NCBI RefSeq assembly: GCF_002223055.1
Contig: NZ_NKFL01000006.1
Span: 310,001 to 374,000 of the forward strand
DNA: 64,000 bases
Direction: 5' to 3'
Origin: Burkholderia sp. HI2500
GTDB taxonomy: Bacteria; Pseudomonadota; Gammaproteobacteria; Burkholderiales; Burkholderiaceae
Positions 39,401-49,082 of the stretch are shown in pieces. Position 1 is the stretch's first letter. Every line of letters starts with the position of its first letter. The position numbers and the translations under genes were made by a program. The notes under the pieces were generated by a model, which was not told the DNA's origin, did no database searches, and saw only the letters and a list, made by a program, of their open reading frames with translations.

Positions 39401-40844
39401 CGGTGCGTGTGCGAGCGTGGTCGGCGGCGAGGCCGCGCGCATCGCCGCGGCATTCGTGCCGGCCGATCGCGCACCGGATGCAACACCGTCATCGCCTGTA
39501 CTCGCGGAAGCGGACATTGCCGATACGCTGCACGCTGAGGCGGCCGTCGCGCGCGCGGTCGCCGCTCGGCTGCTCGACGGCGATGCGGGCTTGCCGCCGT
39601 CGCTGCGCGTGCATTGGCATGCAAAGGATGACGTATCGATGTCGATCGACGGCGCGCTCGATCGGCTTGGCTGGTTTGCCGCCGATCTCGACGACCTGAC
39701 CGGCGCGCTGCGTGCGCTCGCGGCGGACCCGGAAGGCGCCGCGCGGCGTGTGCCGCTCGATCCGCGGATCGCACCGCTGGCGTTCGCGGCGCGTCTGCCG
39801 GACGGCGCACGCGCGCTGCGCGAGTTTGGCGATGCACTGCAGGCCCAGGCCGCCGCGCGCACCGAACCGATGCGGGTCGCGGTGCTCGACGCGCGCGCCG
39901 GGCAATGGTTCGATGCGGGGCTCGGCGTGCTCGACGATCCGCGCTTCGACGTGACGCTGTTCGACGCGTCGCCGGGTCTGCTGCACAACGCGCACGCGTA
40001 CTTCACACGAACGATGCCGACGTTGCAGGCGACGCAGGACGGCCTGCTGCCCGCCCGCCATCTCGGCCGGTTCGATTGCGTGATCAGCTTCGCGGCGGCG
40101 CACCTGCGAGACGATCCGCGCGAGACGTTCCGGATCGCGGCAGCGTTGCTGGCGCAGCATGGCCGCCTGCTGCTCGCCGACGTGCTGCGCGATTCGCCGC
40201 TGCGCGAACTCGTCGCGGGCGTGACGGGCGATGCGTCGCTGCCGCGGCTGTTTGCACCCGACGCGCTGGCGTCGGCGGCACACGCATGCGGCTTTGCGCT
40301 GGATGATTCGCGGAGCTGGCGCTCGACTGCCTTTGCCTGCATCGACGCGCGCCGTGTCGGCGAATCGGTCGCGCAAGCGGCACTGGCCGACTGGCTGCGC
40401 GTCCGGTTGCCCGACGCGATGCGTCCCGATGCGCTGTGGTGCGTCGCGCGCTGGCCGCTCAACGCGAACGGCAAGATCGACCGGCGAGCGGTGGGCGATG
40501 CGCTCGCGCGGGCGCTTGGCGACACCCCGGCCGCACACGATGCGTTCGTGCCGGCGGACGAACGGCAGGCGACGCTGCTCGCGTGCTGGGAGCACGCGCT
40601 TGGCCGCCCGGCGAATGCGCGTGACGCGACGTTCTTCGCGCTCGGCGGCGACAGCCTGCTCGCGACGCGCCTGCTCGCGCAGCTGCGCGAGCGGCTCGGC
40701 GTGCGGGTGGGGATGGCAGCGTTCTACCGGCAGCCGACGCTCGCGGGTCTCGCCGCGCAGCTCGACGAGGCCGCACCGGCCGCGCCGCCCTCGCACGCTG
40801 CGGGCGATGCGCCGGTTGCGACGATCGAGGAGGGCGTGCTGTGA
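36447..40844 (+). CDS. pchE: Pyochelin NRPS PchE (dihydroaeruginoic acid synthetase)
   Basis: This NRPS has 1465 aa from ATG 36447; a GTG two codons upstream is possible. Domains: aryl carrier (about 15-95, Ser in GLDSIRL), cyclisation domain (about 115-530, DLLAADVDS in place of the condensation HHxxxD), and adenylation domain for cysteine (about 570-1040, YVIYTSGSTGVPKGV). A methyltransferase-like segment used as epimerase (about 1045-1290) and a carrier domain (about 1370-1440, LGGDSLL) follow. It joins salicylate to cysteine, closes the thiazoline ring and epimerises it. It overlaps pchF by 4 bases. Confidence 0.94.
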   Translation: MSQTAVDSSIDHSDPSRFSPIAFRSQLVAMIAELLDEPVDEIASLDDDEDLLSCGLDSIRLMYLQTRVNRLGYALTFDALTRTPTLGAWAELLANAPRVAAAMPDAEAAEVVDVDVHAPFDLSAVQQAYWLGRGDGEVLGNVSCHAFLEFRSRAIDPVRLDAACRLVRERHPMLRARFTGGRQQIVAAPDAPVFAHADWRDRTAAEAETEWASLRARRSHECLDVERAQVFMMGLVQMPGGEDRVWLSVDLLAADVDSVRLLMQEIGAAYAEPSALPDAPSTWFPAWLARRAADTRDARATARDAWQARLATLPEGPALPLARAPETIRAPRFSRIAHTLSTAELARLQARAAQHGVTLSSVFGAAFAAVLARWSGRHAFLLNVPLFDRHGDAPDLGRVIADFTTLLLVECDLRADASAADAVRAFQQRLHGAIAQAAYPALDVLRDARRQGMPRAAPVVFSCNLGDAPFVPDAFARVFGDLHDMISQTPQVWLDHQLYRVPDGALLAWDSVDGLFPDGMIDAMFGAYVALVQALCDRDWRLPIAVELPSAQRRVRDALNAVPAPGRPRTLHADFFALAAREPAAVALRCGEQAVTRGDLAARALAIAGGLRAAGIGHGDAVEISLPRGPAQVAAVFGVLAAGACYVPLDIAQPAARKALIERAAGVKAVIGDTTLADAALPHVGVAALMRHEPLAAPLAVAPQATAYVIYTSGSTGVPKGVEMTHAAALNTIDAIDALLGVHAQDRLLAVSALDFDLSVYDLFGVLGAGAELVLPTQDDARDAARWIELIAQHRVTLWNSAPALLEMALAVPAAADACRSVRAALLSGDWIALDLPARLRERCGDACAFHALGGATEAGIWSNVQTVRDVPPHWRSIPYGRPLPGQAYRVVDADGRDVPDYVPGELLIGGDSLARGYRNDPELTAQRFVQQASGRWYRTGDRGRYWPDGTLEFLGREDRQVKVRGHRIELGEIEAALAAHPLIDGACASVVGGEAARIAAAFVPADRAPDATPSSPVLAEADIADTLHAEAAVARAVAARLLDGDAGLPPSLRVHWHAKDDVSMSIDGALDRLGWFAADLDDLTGALRALAADPEGAARRVPLDPRIAPLAFAARLPDGARALREFGDALQAQAAARTEPMRVAVLDARAGQWFDAGLGVLDDPRFDVTLFDASPGLLHNAHAYFTRTMPTLQATQDGLLPARHLGRFDCVISFAAAHLRDDPRETFRIAAALLAQHGRLLLADVLRDSPLRELVAGVTGDASLPRLFAPDALASAAHACGFALDDSRSWRSTAFACIDARRVGESVAQAALADWLRVRLPDAMRPDALWCVARWPLNANGKIDRRAVGDALARALGDTPAAHDAFVPADERQATLLACWEHALGRPANARDATFFALGGDSLLATRLLAQLRERLGVRVGMAAFYRQPTLAGLAAQLDEAAPAAPPSHAAGDAPVATIEEGVL

Positions 40845-43800
40845 GCTTCGATGACGTGCTCGATCTTTGCCGCGAACGCCAGATCGAACTGTGGTGCGAC
40901 GACGGCGGACAATTGCGCTATCGCGCGCCGGCCGGCGCACTCGATGCAGACCTGGCCGCGCGCATCAAGGCCGAACGCGATACGTTTATCCGCTTCCTGC
41001 AGGACGGCGCGTGGCGCAGCGATCCGGCGCGCCGGCACGAGCGGTTCGCGCTGACGCCGGTGCAGGCCGCGTATGTGCTCGGCCGGCATGAATCGTTCGA
41101 GTTCGGCGGCAATGCGTGCCATCTGTATGTCGAATACGGGGAGCCCGCGAATCTCGACTGCGTGCGCTTCGAGGCGGCGTGGAATGCGTGCGTCGCGCGG
41201 CATCCGATGCTGCGCGCGATCGTCGAGGACAACGCATGGCAGCGTGTGCTGCCCGACGTGCCGTGGCAGCCGCTCACGGTGCATCACCTGCGCGAGGCCG
41301 ATGCGAACGCATTCGACGCGCACGTGAAACGCGTGCGCGAGCGCCTCGACCATGCGGTGCATGCGCTCGACCGCTGGCCGGTGCTGCAGCCGGAAGTGAG
41401 CCTCGGGCCGGATGGCGCGGTACTGCACCTGTCCATCGACTTCACGCTGATCGACTACGCGAGCCTGCAGTTGCTGCTCGCCGAATGGCGGCGACGCTAC
41501 GACGATCCGCAATGGCAGCCCGCGCCGCTCGACGCGACGTTCCGCGATTACGTCGTCAATGAAGCCCAGGCCGGCACGCGCGCCGATCATGCGCGTGACA
41601 AGGCGTGGTGGCTCGCGCGCATCGACGATCTGCCCGCGCGGCCCGATCTGCCGGTGGTGCCCGCGATGCGTGCCGACGCGCGGCCGCGCTTCACGCACCG
41701 GCATGCGCGGCTCGATCGCGCGCAATGGGCTGCGCTGAGCAGCTACGCGAGCCGTTTCGGGCTGAGTGCGGCAAGCGTCGCGCTGGCCGCGTTCGCCGAA
41801 GTCGTCGGCCGCTGGAGCCAGTCGCCCGCGTTCTGCCTGAACCTGACGGTGCTGAACCGTCCGCCCGTGCATCCGCGCATCGACGCGGTGCTCGGCGATT
41901 TCACCGCATTGAGCCTGCTCGCGGTCGACGTAACGCAAGGGCGCGATTTCGTCGAGCGTGCGCGCACGATCGGCGCGCGCATGTTCGACGACCTCGACCA
42001 TCGCGCGTTTACCGGTGTCGACGTGATGCGCGAACTCGCGCGGCGGCGCGGCAAGGATGCGGCGCTGATGCCGGTGGTGTTCACGAGCGGCATCGGCAGT
42101 GTCGGCCGCCTGCTCGGTGAGCGAACGACCCGCGCCGAGCCGCCTCTCTACATGATCAGCCAGACGCCGCAGGTCTGGCTCGACTGCCAGGTGACCGATC
42201 AGTTCGGCGGACTGGAAATCGGCTGGGACGTGCGCGACGACCTGTTTCCGGACGGCATGCCCGCGGCGATGTTCGATGCGTATGTCGCGCTGCTGGGCCG
42301 GCTCGCGGCTGAAGCCGAGTGGTGGTCGCGCGAGGGTGACATCGTGCTGCCGTCCGCCGCGCCCGCCGCCGAGATCCATCCGGATGCCGATACGCATATC
42401 GCGGCCGGCTTCGCCGCGCGGGCGTTGCGTACGCCCGAGGCGCCGGTGGTGATCGATGCACAAGGGGCGCGCACGTATCGCGACGTCGCGCAGCACGCGG
42501 CGGCGTTGCGGTCAGCGCTTGAACAAGCCGGCGTCGGCGAGGGTGACACCGTCGCGGTGCTGATGCCGAAGTGCGCGCACCAGCTCGCGGCCGTGCTCGC
42601 GATCGTCCAGGCGGGCGCCGCGTACGTGCCGGTCGACAGCCGCCAGCCGGCGCTGCGGCAGCAGGCGATCCTGCGTAATGCGCGGGTTCGGGCGGTCGTC
42701 AGCGTGCAGGCGCTCGACTTCGAACATGATGGTTGCACGCGCATCGATATCGACACGTTGCCGATCGATCCGCAATGGCCGCCGCGCGCTGCGCATGAAA
42801 TCGACGGCAACGCGCTCGCCTACGTGATCTATACGTCGGGCTCGACCGGCGAACCGAAGGGCGTGATGCTGAGCCACGCGGCCGTGTGCAACACGCTCGC
42901 CGACATCAGCGCGCGCCATGAAGTGGGCGACGGCGACGTGGTGCTCGGCCTGGCCGAACTGAGTTTCGACCTGTCCGTCTACGACTTCTTCGGCGCGACC
43001 GCGCGCGGCGCGTGCATCGTGCTGCCCGATCCGGCGCGCGGCAACGATCCGTCGCACTGGGCCGAGCTGATGGTGCGCCACCGCGTGACGCTGTGGAACT
43101 CGGTGCCCGCGCAAGGGCAGATGCTGATCGACTATCTCGAAGGCGAACCGGCGCTCGACGTGCCGGGCCCGCGCCGCGTGCTATGGTCGGGGGACTGGAT
43201 TCCGGTGACGCTGCCCGCACGCTGGTGGCGGCGCTGGCCCGACAGCGCGTTGTTCAGCCTGGGCGGCGCGACCGAGGCGTCGATCTGGTCGATCGAGCAT
43301 CCGATCCGTGCGGCGGACACGCAGCTTGCCAGCATTCCGTACGGCCGCGCGCTGACCGGGCAGACGATGGAAGTGCTCGACGCACTCGGCCGGCCGTGCC
43401 CGCCCGGCGTGCGCGGCGAGATCCATATCGGCGGGGTGGGGCTCGCAACGGGTTACGCGAACGATCCCGTGCGCACGGCCGAACGCTTCATCCGTCATCG
43501 CGACGGGCGCAGGCTGTATCGCACCGGCGATCTTGGCCGCGTGCGCGCCGACGGTTCGCTCGAATTCCTCGGGCGGCAGGACGATCAGGTGAAGATCCGC
43601 GGCTACCGGATCGAGCTGGCCGAGATCGACGCGGCGCTGACCGCGCATCCGCTCGTCGGCGCGGCTGCAACGATCGTGCTCGGCGAAGGCGCGGAGCGCC
43701 GGCTCGCGAGCTTCGCTTCGCTGCACGGCGTGGAATCGGCGCCGAACGCACAGGACGACGCGCTGCACGAGATCGCAAAGCAGGTGCGTACGGCGTTCGC

Positions 43801-46315
43801 CGCCGCGCGCTGGCCCGCGCATGCGGACGTGGTGAAGTCGGTCGCCCAGCTCGAAGCGGCCTGCGTCGCGTCGCTGGCCGCGTGGATCGTGCCGGCAGGC
43901 GAGCTGATCGAGGAGGCCGCGACGGATTTCGCGACGTTGTGCGAACGGCTGCGCGTGCCGGCGGCGCGACAGCATCTGCTGCGTCACTGGCTCGCGATGC
44001 TCGACAAGCATGGCGTGCTGCAAGCGGATGCCGAAGCAGGAGGCTGGCGTCTGCGGCCCGATACCCGCCATGCCGACGCTCACGCGTGCTGGGATGCGTT
44101 TGCGCAGCACGCATCGCCCGAACTGTGGCCGGCCGTCCTCGTCGACTACTTCCGCGACAGCGCGGGACGCCTCGACGCGCAGGTGGACGGCAGTGTGTCG
44201 CCCGCCGGCCTGATGTTCCCGGAAGGCGCATCGCATATCGCCGACGCGATGTACAGCGAAGGCGAACATGCACACGCACTGCACAACGGGATGGCGCAGG
44301 CCGTGCGCGCGATCGTCGCACGCGAGCCGCAGCGACCGTGGCGCATCCTCGAGATCGGCGCGGGAACGGCCGCGGCGACACGCGCGATCGTCGACGTCCT
44401 TGCACCGCTGGTCGAAGCGGGCGCGCGGATCGACTACCTGTTCAGCGACGTGTCGAGCTATTTCCTTGCCGCGGCGCGCGAGCGCTTCGCCGCGTATCCG
44501 TGGATGCGGTTCGTGCGGTTCGACATGAACGCACCGTTCGACGCGCAGGGCATCGCGCCGCATTCGATCGACGTCACGATCAGTTCCGGCGCATTGAACA
44601 ACGCGCGCGACACGGTCGCGCTGATCGCCGGATTGCGGGCGCTGTCGGCGGCCGATGCGTGGTGGGTGATCCAGGAACTGACGACCGAGCATCCGGAGAT
44701 CAGCATCAGCCAGGGGCTGATGATGGAAACGCCGAACGACGCGCGTGCCGAGTCGGCGCGGTTGTTCGTGCCGCGCGCGCAGTGGCTCGAATGGCTGCAG
44801 TCGGACGGCGGCGATCGTGCGCTCGGTTGCGTGGCGCCCGGCACGCCGCTCGACGCGCTCGGCTACGACATCCTGCTCGCGCACGTGAAGCGCGGCGCGG
44901 CGCGCATCGCGCCGGACGCGCTGCTGGCGTTCGTCGCGGAGCGCGTGCCGGGCTACATGGTGCCGTCGCAATTGCGCGTGCTCGACCGTCTGCCGGTGAC
45001 CGCGAACGGCAAGATCGATCGCCGTACGCTGGCCGGCATCGCCGACATCCGCGAACCGGAGCCGGCGGCCGCGCGACCCGTCCACACGCACACCGCTGCC
45101 GATCCGTTGCTGGCCCGGTTGATCGGCTTGTGGGAAGCGGTGCTCGATACGCGCAACGTCACGCCGGATCAGGACTTCTTTGCGGCGGGCGGCGATTCGC
45201 TGCTGATCGCGCAACTCGTGTCGCGGCTGCGTGGCGAGGAGCCCCTTGCGCAAGCGCATCCGTTCGACCGGCTGCTGCGCTGGGTGCTAGCCCAACCGAC
45301 ACCCGCTGCGTTCGCGCAATGCCTGCGCGATGCGGGCGAGCAGCAGGCGGCCGCGACATCGCCTGCTGCCCCGCGCACGACCCACGCGTCGGCGGTCATC
45401 CACGCACCTGCGCCACGCGTGCGTGCCGACGTACGCCCGATTCCGCTCGCGCCGGGCGACGGCGTGCCGCGCGTGATCGTGCACGAAGGGCTCGGCACCG
45501 TGCATGCGTATCGTCCGGTCATGCCGGCGCTCGCGCGGCTTGGCCCGGTGCTCGGCTTCGCGGTGCGCGATGCGCAGGACTATCTCGAGGTGCCGGCGCG
45601 CCACCTGAACGCGACGCTCGGCCGGCGCTATGCCGATGCGTTGTGGCGCACCGGCGTGCGCGAAGTCGACGTGCTCGGCTACTGCTCGGGCGGGCTGGTC
45701 GCGCTCGAAATGGCGAAGTCGCTGGTGCAGCTCGGCGTCGACGTGCGCACGCTGGACATCGTGTCGAGCTACCGGATTCCGTACCTGATCGAAGACGAAC
45801 GGCTCGTGCTGTTCAACTTCGCGGCGACGCTCGGGCTGCCGCTCGACGCGCTCGGGTTTCCGGAAACGTACGTGCTGGCCGACGCGCTCGCCGACGCATT
45901 GAAGGCCGACCCCGCGCGTCTCGCGCCCGGCAGCCTGCAGGCACAGCTGGAAATCTTCGGCGATCGCTGCGAGCCGCTCGACGCGTTGCGCCGCCGCGTG
46001 CTGCGCGCGGCGGCCGGATTGTCGATGCAGGACGCGGTCGCGCATCCGCTGCTCGACGAACGCGAACGGCTGTACCGGCTCTTCATGCATTCGGTGCAGG
46101 CGAGCCACTGGGCCGGCGACGCGCCTTATGCGGGCGCGCTGCGGCTGTTCGTGCCGGAGCGCTGCAACCCGCTGATTCCGCAGCAGCGCGCAGCGCTCAC
46201 CGAATACTGGACGGCGCAGGCGCTCGGCGGCATCACGGCCGTCGATATCCCCGGTGGTCATTTCGACTGCCTGAATACCGCGTTCGTCGACACCCGCCTG
46301 AAGGAGGCGCAATGA
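40841..46315 (+). CDS. pchF: Pyochelin NRPS PchF (pyochelin synthetase)
   Basis: This 1824-aa NRPS starts at GTG 40841 over the pchE stop, after GAGGAGG. An N-terminal docking-type helix region (about 1-55, MSFDDVLDLCRERQIELW) is followed by a cyclisation domain (about 65-500, DFTLIDYAS) and an adenylation domain for the second cysteine (about 530-1030, YVIYTSGSTGEPKG). The methyltransferase (about 1050-1380, ILEIGAGTAAATRAI), carrier (about 1420-1490, AGGDSLLIAQ) and thioesterase (about 1530-1824) complete it. The thioesterase nucleophile motif reads LGYCSGG, with Cys where Ser is usual, and the His is in PGGHFDC. It adds, cyclises and N-methylates the second ring and releases pyochelin. Confidence 0.94.
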   Translation: MSFDDVLDLCRERQIELWCDDGGQLRYRAPAGALDADLAARIKAERDTFIRFLQDGAWRSDPARRHERFALTPVQAAYVLGRHESFEFGGNACHLYVEYGEPANLDCVRFEAAWNACVARHPMLRAIVEDNAWQRVLPDVPWQPLTVHHLREADANAFDAHVKRVRERLDHAVHALDRWPVLQPEVSLGPDGAVLHLSIDFTLIDYASLQLLLAEWRRRYDDPQWQPAPLDATFRDYVVNEAQAGTRADHARDKAWWLARIDDLPARPDLPVVPAMRADARPRFTHRHARLDRAQWAALSSYASRFGLSAASVALAAFAEVVGRWSQSPAFCLNLTVLNRPPVHPRIDAVLGDFTALSLLAVDVTQGRDFVERARTIGARMFDDLDHRAFTGVDVMRELARRRGKDAALMPVVFTSGIGSVGRLLGERTTRAEPPLYMISQTPQVWLDCQVTDQFGGLEIGWDVRDDLFPDGMPAAMFDAYVALLGRLAAEAEWWSREGDIVLPSAAPAAEIHPDADTHIAAGFAARALRTPEAPVVIDAQGARTYRDVAQHAAALRSALEQAGVGEGDTVAVLMPKCAHQLAAVLAIVQAGAAYVPVDSRQPALRQQAILRNARVRAVVSVQALDFEHDGCTRIDIDTLPIDPQWPPRAAHEIDGNALAYVIYTSGSTGEPKGVMLSHAAVCNTLADISARHEVGDGDVVLGLAELSFDLSVYDFFGATARGACIVLPDPARGNDPSHWAELMVRHRVTLWNSVPAQGQMLIDYLEGEPALDVPGPRRVLWSGDWIPVTLPARWWRRWPDSALFSLGGATEASIWSIEHPIRAADTQLASIPYGRALTGQTMEVLDALGRPCPPGVRGEIHIGGVGLATGYANDPVRTAERFIRHRDGRRLYRTGDLGRVRADGSLEFLGRQDDQVKIRGYRIELAEIDAALTAHPLVGAAATIVLGEGAERRLASFASLHGVESAPNAQDDALHEIAKQVRTAFAAARWPAHADVVKSVAQLEAACVASLAAWIVPAGELIEEAATDFATLCERLRVPAARQHLLRHWLAMLDKHGVLQADAEAGGWRLRPDTRHADAHACWDAFAQHASPELWPAVLVDYFRDSAGRLDAQVDGSVSPAGLMFPEGASHIADAMYSEGEHAHALHNGMAQAVRAIVAREPQRPWRILEIGAGTAAATRAIVDVLAPLVEAGARIDYLFSDVSSYFLAAARERFAAYPWMRFVRFDMNAPFDAQGIAPHSIDVTISSGALNNARDTVALIAGLRALSAADAWWVIQELTTEHPEISISQGLMMETPNDARAESARLFVPRAQWLEWLQSDGGDRALGCVAPGTPLDALGYDILLAHVKRGAARIAPDALLAFVAERVPGYMVPSQLRVLDRLPVTANGKIDRRTLAGIADIREPEPAAARPVHTHTAADPLLARLIGLWEAVLDTRNVTPDQDFFAAGGDSLLIAQLVSRLRGEEPLAQAHPFDRLLRWVLAQPTPAAFAQCLRDAGEQQAAATSPAAPRTTHASAVIHAPAPRVRADVRPIPLAPGDGVPRVIVHEGLGTVHAYRPVMPALARLGPVLGFAVRDAQDYLEVPARHLNATLGRRYADALWRTGVREVDVLGYCSGGLVALEMAKSLVQLGVDVRTLDIVSSYRIPYLIEDERLVLFNFAATLGLPLDALGFPETYVLADALADALKADPARLAPGSLQAQLEIFGDRCEPLDALRRRVLRAAAGLSMQDAVAHPLLDERERLYRLFMHSVQASHWAGDAPYAGALRLFVPERCNPLIPQQRAALTEYWTAQALGGITAVDIPGGHFDCLNTAFVDTRLKEAQ

Positions 46316-47364
46316 AGGTTCATCCGCTGCCGGTCGTCGTGGCCGGCTCACGCTTCGGCCAGTTCTATGCGGCGGGCCTCGCGGCGTCCAGCGCGTATCG
46401 TGTCGCGGGCATCCTGGGGCAAGGCAGCGCGCGCACCGCCGCGCTGGCCGCGCGTGTCGGCGCGCCCGTGTTCGATGCGCCTGAATCACTGCCCGAGGAC
46501 GTGCGGGTCGCGTGCATCGCGGTCGGCGGCGCGGCGCGCGGCGCCGACGGGGCCGGGCTCGCGTGCCGGCTGCTCGAACGCGGGATCGACGTCGTGATCG
46601 AGCATCCGCTGCTGCCCGACGAATGGAGTCGCGTGCTGCGCACCGCGTCGCGCCATGGCCGCCGCTGTCTGCTCAACAGCTTCTATCCGAACCTGCCGGT
46701 CGTCTCGCGTTTCATCGCCGTCGCGCGACGGCTGCGCGAAACGAGCGCGCCCGTGCATGCGGATGTCGTGTGCTCGGTGCAGGCCAGTTTCGCGGCGCTC
46801 GACGTGCTCGCGGCCGCGCTGCAGGGCGTGGGCCCGTGGTCGGTCGAGCCGGTCGGGCCGGCGCTGTCGTCGATGCGCGAATGCGCGATGGTGCTCGCCG
46901 AAACACCCGTGTCGCTGCGTGTGCACAACGAGATGGCGGCGGCCGACGATGGCCGGATGAGCGTGCTGTTCAGCATCACGCTGACGACGGACGCCGGCAC
47001 GTGGACGCTCGCGTCGCCGCACGGCCCGCTGTGGTGGGCCCCCGCGCTGCGTGAACCGGAGATCGACGAACACGGGCTGTTCCCGATCTTCGGCGAGACG
47101 GCGGGCAGCGACATGCCGAGCATCCAGATCTGCGACGACGCGCGCGACACGTGGGGCGCGATTCATGCGCGCAGCTGGCCGCAAGCGGCCGTGCGCGCGG
47201 TCGATCGGCTCGTGTCGGGCGAAGGGCTGCACGCGTGCAACCAGCGCAGCATCGACGTGACACGTGTCTGGCAGCAACTGACGATGCAGCTCGGGTTTCC
47301 GGAGCAGCCGCCGGGCGACGCACGCGCGGCCACGCTCGGCATGCTGCTGGAGCGTGCCGCATGA
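46312..47364 (+). CDS. pchG: Thiazolinyl imine reductase
   Basis: This 350-aa NADPH-dependent enzyme of the Gfo/Idh-related thiazolinyl imide reductase family has the Rossmann-like start VVVAGSRFGQFYAAGL and the conserved IEHPLLPDEW and LLNSFYPNLPVVSRF segments. It reduces the second thiazoline of the PchF-bound intermediate to a thiazolidine. The start ATG 46312 overlaps the pchF stop and is preceded by AAGGAGG. Confidence 0.93.
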   Translation: MKVHPLPVVVAGSRFGQFYAAGLAASSAYRVAGILGQGSARTAALAARVGAPVFDAPESLPEDVRVACIAVGGAARGADGAGLACRLLERGIDVVIEHPLLPDEWSRVLRTASRHGRRCLLNSFYPNLPVVSRFIAVARRLRETSAPVHADVVCSVQASFAALDVLAAALQGVGPWSVEPVGPALSSMRECAMVLAETPVSLRVHNEMAAADDGRMSVLFSITLTTDAGTWTLASPHGPLWWAPALREPEIDEHGLFPIFGETAGSDMPSIQICDDARDTWGAIHARSWPQAAVRAVDRLVSGEGLHACNQRSIDVTRVWQQLTMQLGFPEQPPGDARAATLGMLLERAA

Positions 47365-49082
47365 AGGGGCCCTTGCTTTCGATGTTGCGGCCGTTCGCGG
47401 TGCCGCTCGTCGCGGCGGTCGTTTTGCAAGCGCTGGCGGGTGTCGCGTCGCTCGTGCCGTGGCTCGCGCTCGGCCGAATCGCCGACGCGTGGCGTGCAAC
47501 CGCGCGGCTCGACGCGACGGCGCGCGGCTGGCTCGTCGCGGCCGTGGTGGCCGGCGTGTGCTGGCTGGGTGGCCAGACGGTCGCGCTGCACCTGACGCAC
47601 CGGGTCGACGCCGATCTCGCCGACCGCTTGCGCAGGCGCCTCGCCGATCATCTGCAACGCCTGCCGCTCGGCTGGTTCGCGCGGGCAGGCAGCGATCGCG
47701 TCGCGCGTCACGTCGACCAGGACGTGCGTGCGCTGCACCAGCTCGTCGCGCACGCACCGGCCGATGTCACGCAACTCATCGTCGTGCCGTGCGCGGCGCT
47801 CGCGTGCCTGCTTTACCTGAATCCCGCGCTGCTTGCGTTCGCGCTCGTGCCGCTCGTCGCGGGTGCCGCGCTGTTTCGCTGGATGCGTTCGGCGCGGTTC
47901 GTGCCGGCCGTCGCGTCACGCAACGCGGCACTTGAACAGCTGATGGGCGACTACGCGCAGCTCGCGCAGAACCCGGCGCTCGTGCGGCAGTACCCGGGCG
48001 CCGGCATCGAGGCGGCCGCGCTTGAGTCGACCGGGCGCTTCGAACAGGCGTTTTCGGCGTGGGTCGGCCGCGTCGGCGGGCCCGGTGCGTGCACGCAGGT
48101 GCTGCTCGGCACGCCGTTCCTGCTCGCGTGGGTCGTGTTCGGCGCGATGTGGCTCACGGCCGGCCGCTTGCCGGTGGGCGAACTGTGCGCGTTCGCGCTG
48201 CTGATCTGGGCGGTGGCCGCGCCGGTGCGCGCGCTCGGCCACGGTGCCGACGCGTTGCGCGAGGCGCGCGCGGCCGCGGCACGCGTCGATGCGTTGCTCG
48301 CACTGCCGGTCTTGCCTGAACCTGCCGTTGGCGCCGCACAGGTGCCGCGCGATGCGTCGATCGAGCTGCGCGGCGTGCGTGTCGACATCGACGGCACGCC
48401 GATCCTGCGCGACATCGACGCGTCGATCGCGGCCGGCACGACCACCGCGATCGTGGGACCGTCAGGCGCGGGCAAGAGCACGCTGCTGATGCTGCTCGCC
48501 CGCTTCATGGATCCGGACCACGGCACGGTGCGGCTCGGCGGCGCCGATCTGCGGCTGCTCGCGTCGGATACGCGGCGCGAACAGATGGCGATGGTGTTCC
48601 AGCAGGCCGCCGCGCTCGACGTGTCGATGGCCGCGAACATCGCGCTTTACCGGCCCGATGCCGATCGCGACGCGATTCGCGCGGCCGCGCGCGCGGCCTG
48701 TCTCGACGAACGCATCGACGCGCTGCCGGGCGGCTACGACTGCGTGTGCGGGCGCGACGTGCGGCTGTCCGGCGGCGAACTGCAGCGGCTGGCGATCGCG
48801 CGTGCGCTGTTGTCGCCGGCGCCGCTGCTGCTGCTCGACGAACCGGCCTCGGCACTCGATCCGCAAACCGGGCGCGCATTGCGCAATGCGCTGCGCGGCG
48901 ACGCGCGCACGCGCGTGATCGTCAGCCACGATCTCGACGCGATCCGGCATGCGGACCAGATTCTCGTGATGGATCGCGGCCGCATCGTCGAGCGCGGCAC
49001 GCATGCGGCGCTGCTGGCCACGCGCGGGTTGTATGCAAGGCTATGGCGCGAATGCGGTGCCGCGGGTGAGGAGGCTGCATGA
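47361..49082 (+). CDS. pchH: ABC transporter, pyochelin locus (PchH)
   Basis: This 573-aa fused permease-ATPase has six hydrophobic segments in about 10-300 and an ATPase domain (about 335-570) with Walker A GPSGAGKSTLLM, signature LSGGELQRLAIARALL and Walker B LLLLDEPASALD. It forms a heterodimer with PchI. In Pseudomonas the pair is of uncertain function (salicylate/pyochelin export or ferri-pyochelin handling at the inner membrane). It overlaps pchG and pchI by 4 bases each. Confidence 0.92.
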   Translation: MKGPLLSMLRPFAVPLVAAVVLQALAGVASLVPWLALGRIADAWRATARLDATARGWLVAAVVAGVCWLGGQTVALHLTHRVDADLADRLRRRLADHLQRLPLGWFARAGSDRVARHVDQDVRALHQLVAHAPADVTQLIVVPCAALACLLYLNPALLAFALVPLVAGAALFRWMRSARFVPAVASRNAALEQLMGDYAQLAQNPALVRQYPGAGIEAAALESTGRFEQAFSAWVGRVGGPGACTQVLLGTPFLLAWVVFGAMWLTAGRLPVGELCAFALLIWAVAAPVRALGHGADALREARAAAARVDALLALPVLPEPAVGAAQVPRDASIELRGVRVDIDGTPILRDIDASIAAGTTTAIVGPSGAGKSTLLMLLARFMDPDHGTVRLGGADLRLLASDTRREQMAMVFQQAAALDVSMAANIALYRPDADRDAIRAAARAACLDERIDALPGGYDCVCGRDVRLSGGELQRLAIARALLSPAPLLLLDEPASALDPQTGRALRNALRGDARTRVIVSHDLDAIRHADQILVMDRGRIVERGTHAALLATRGLYARLWRECGAAGEEAA

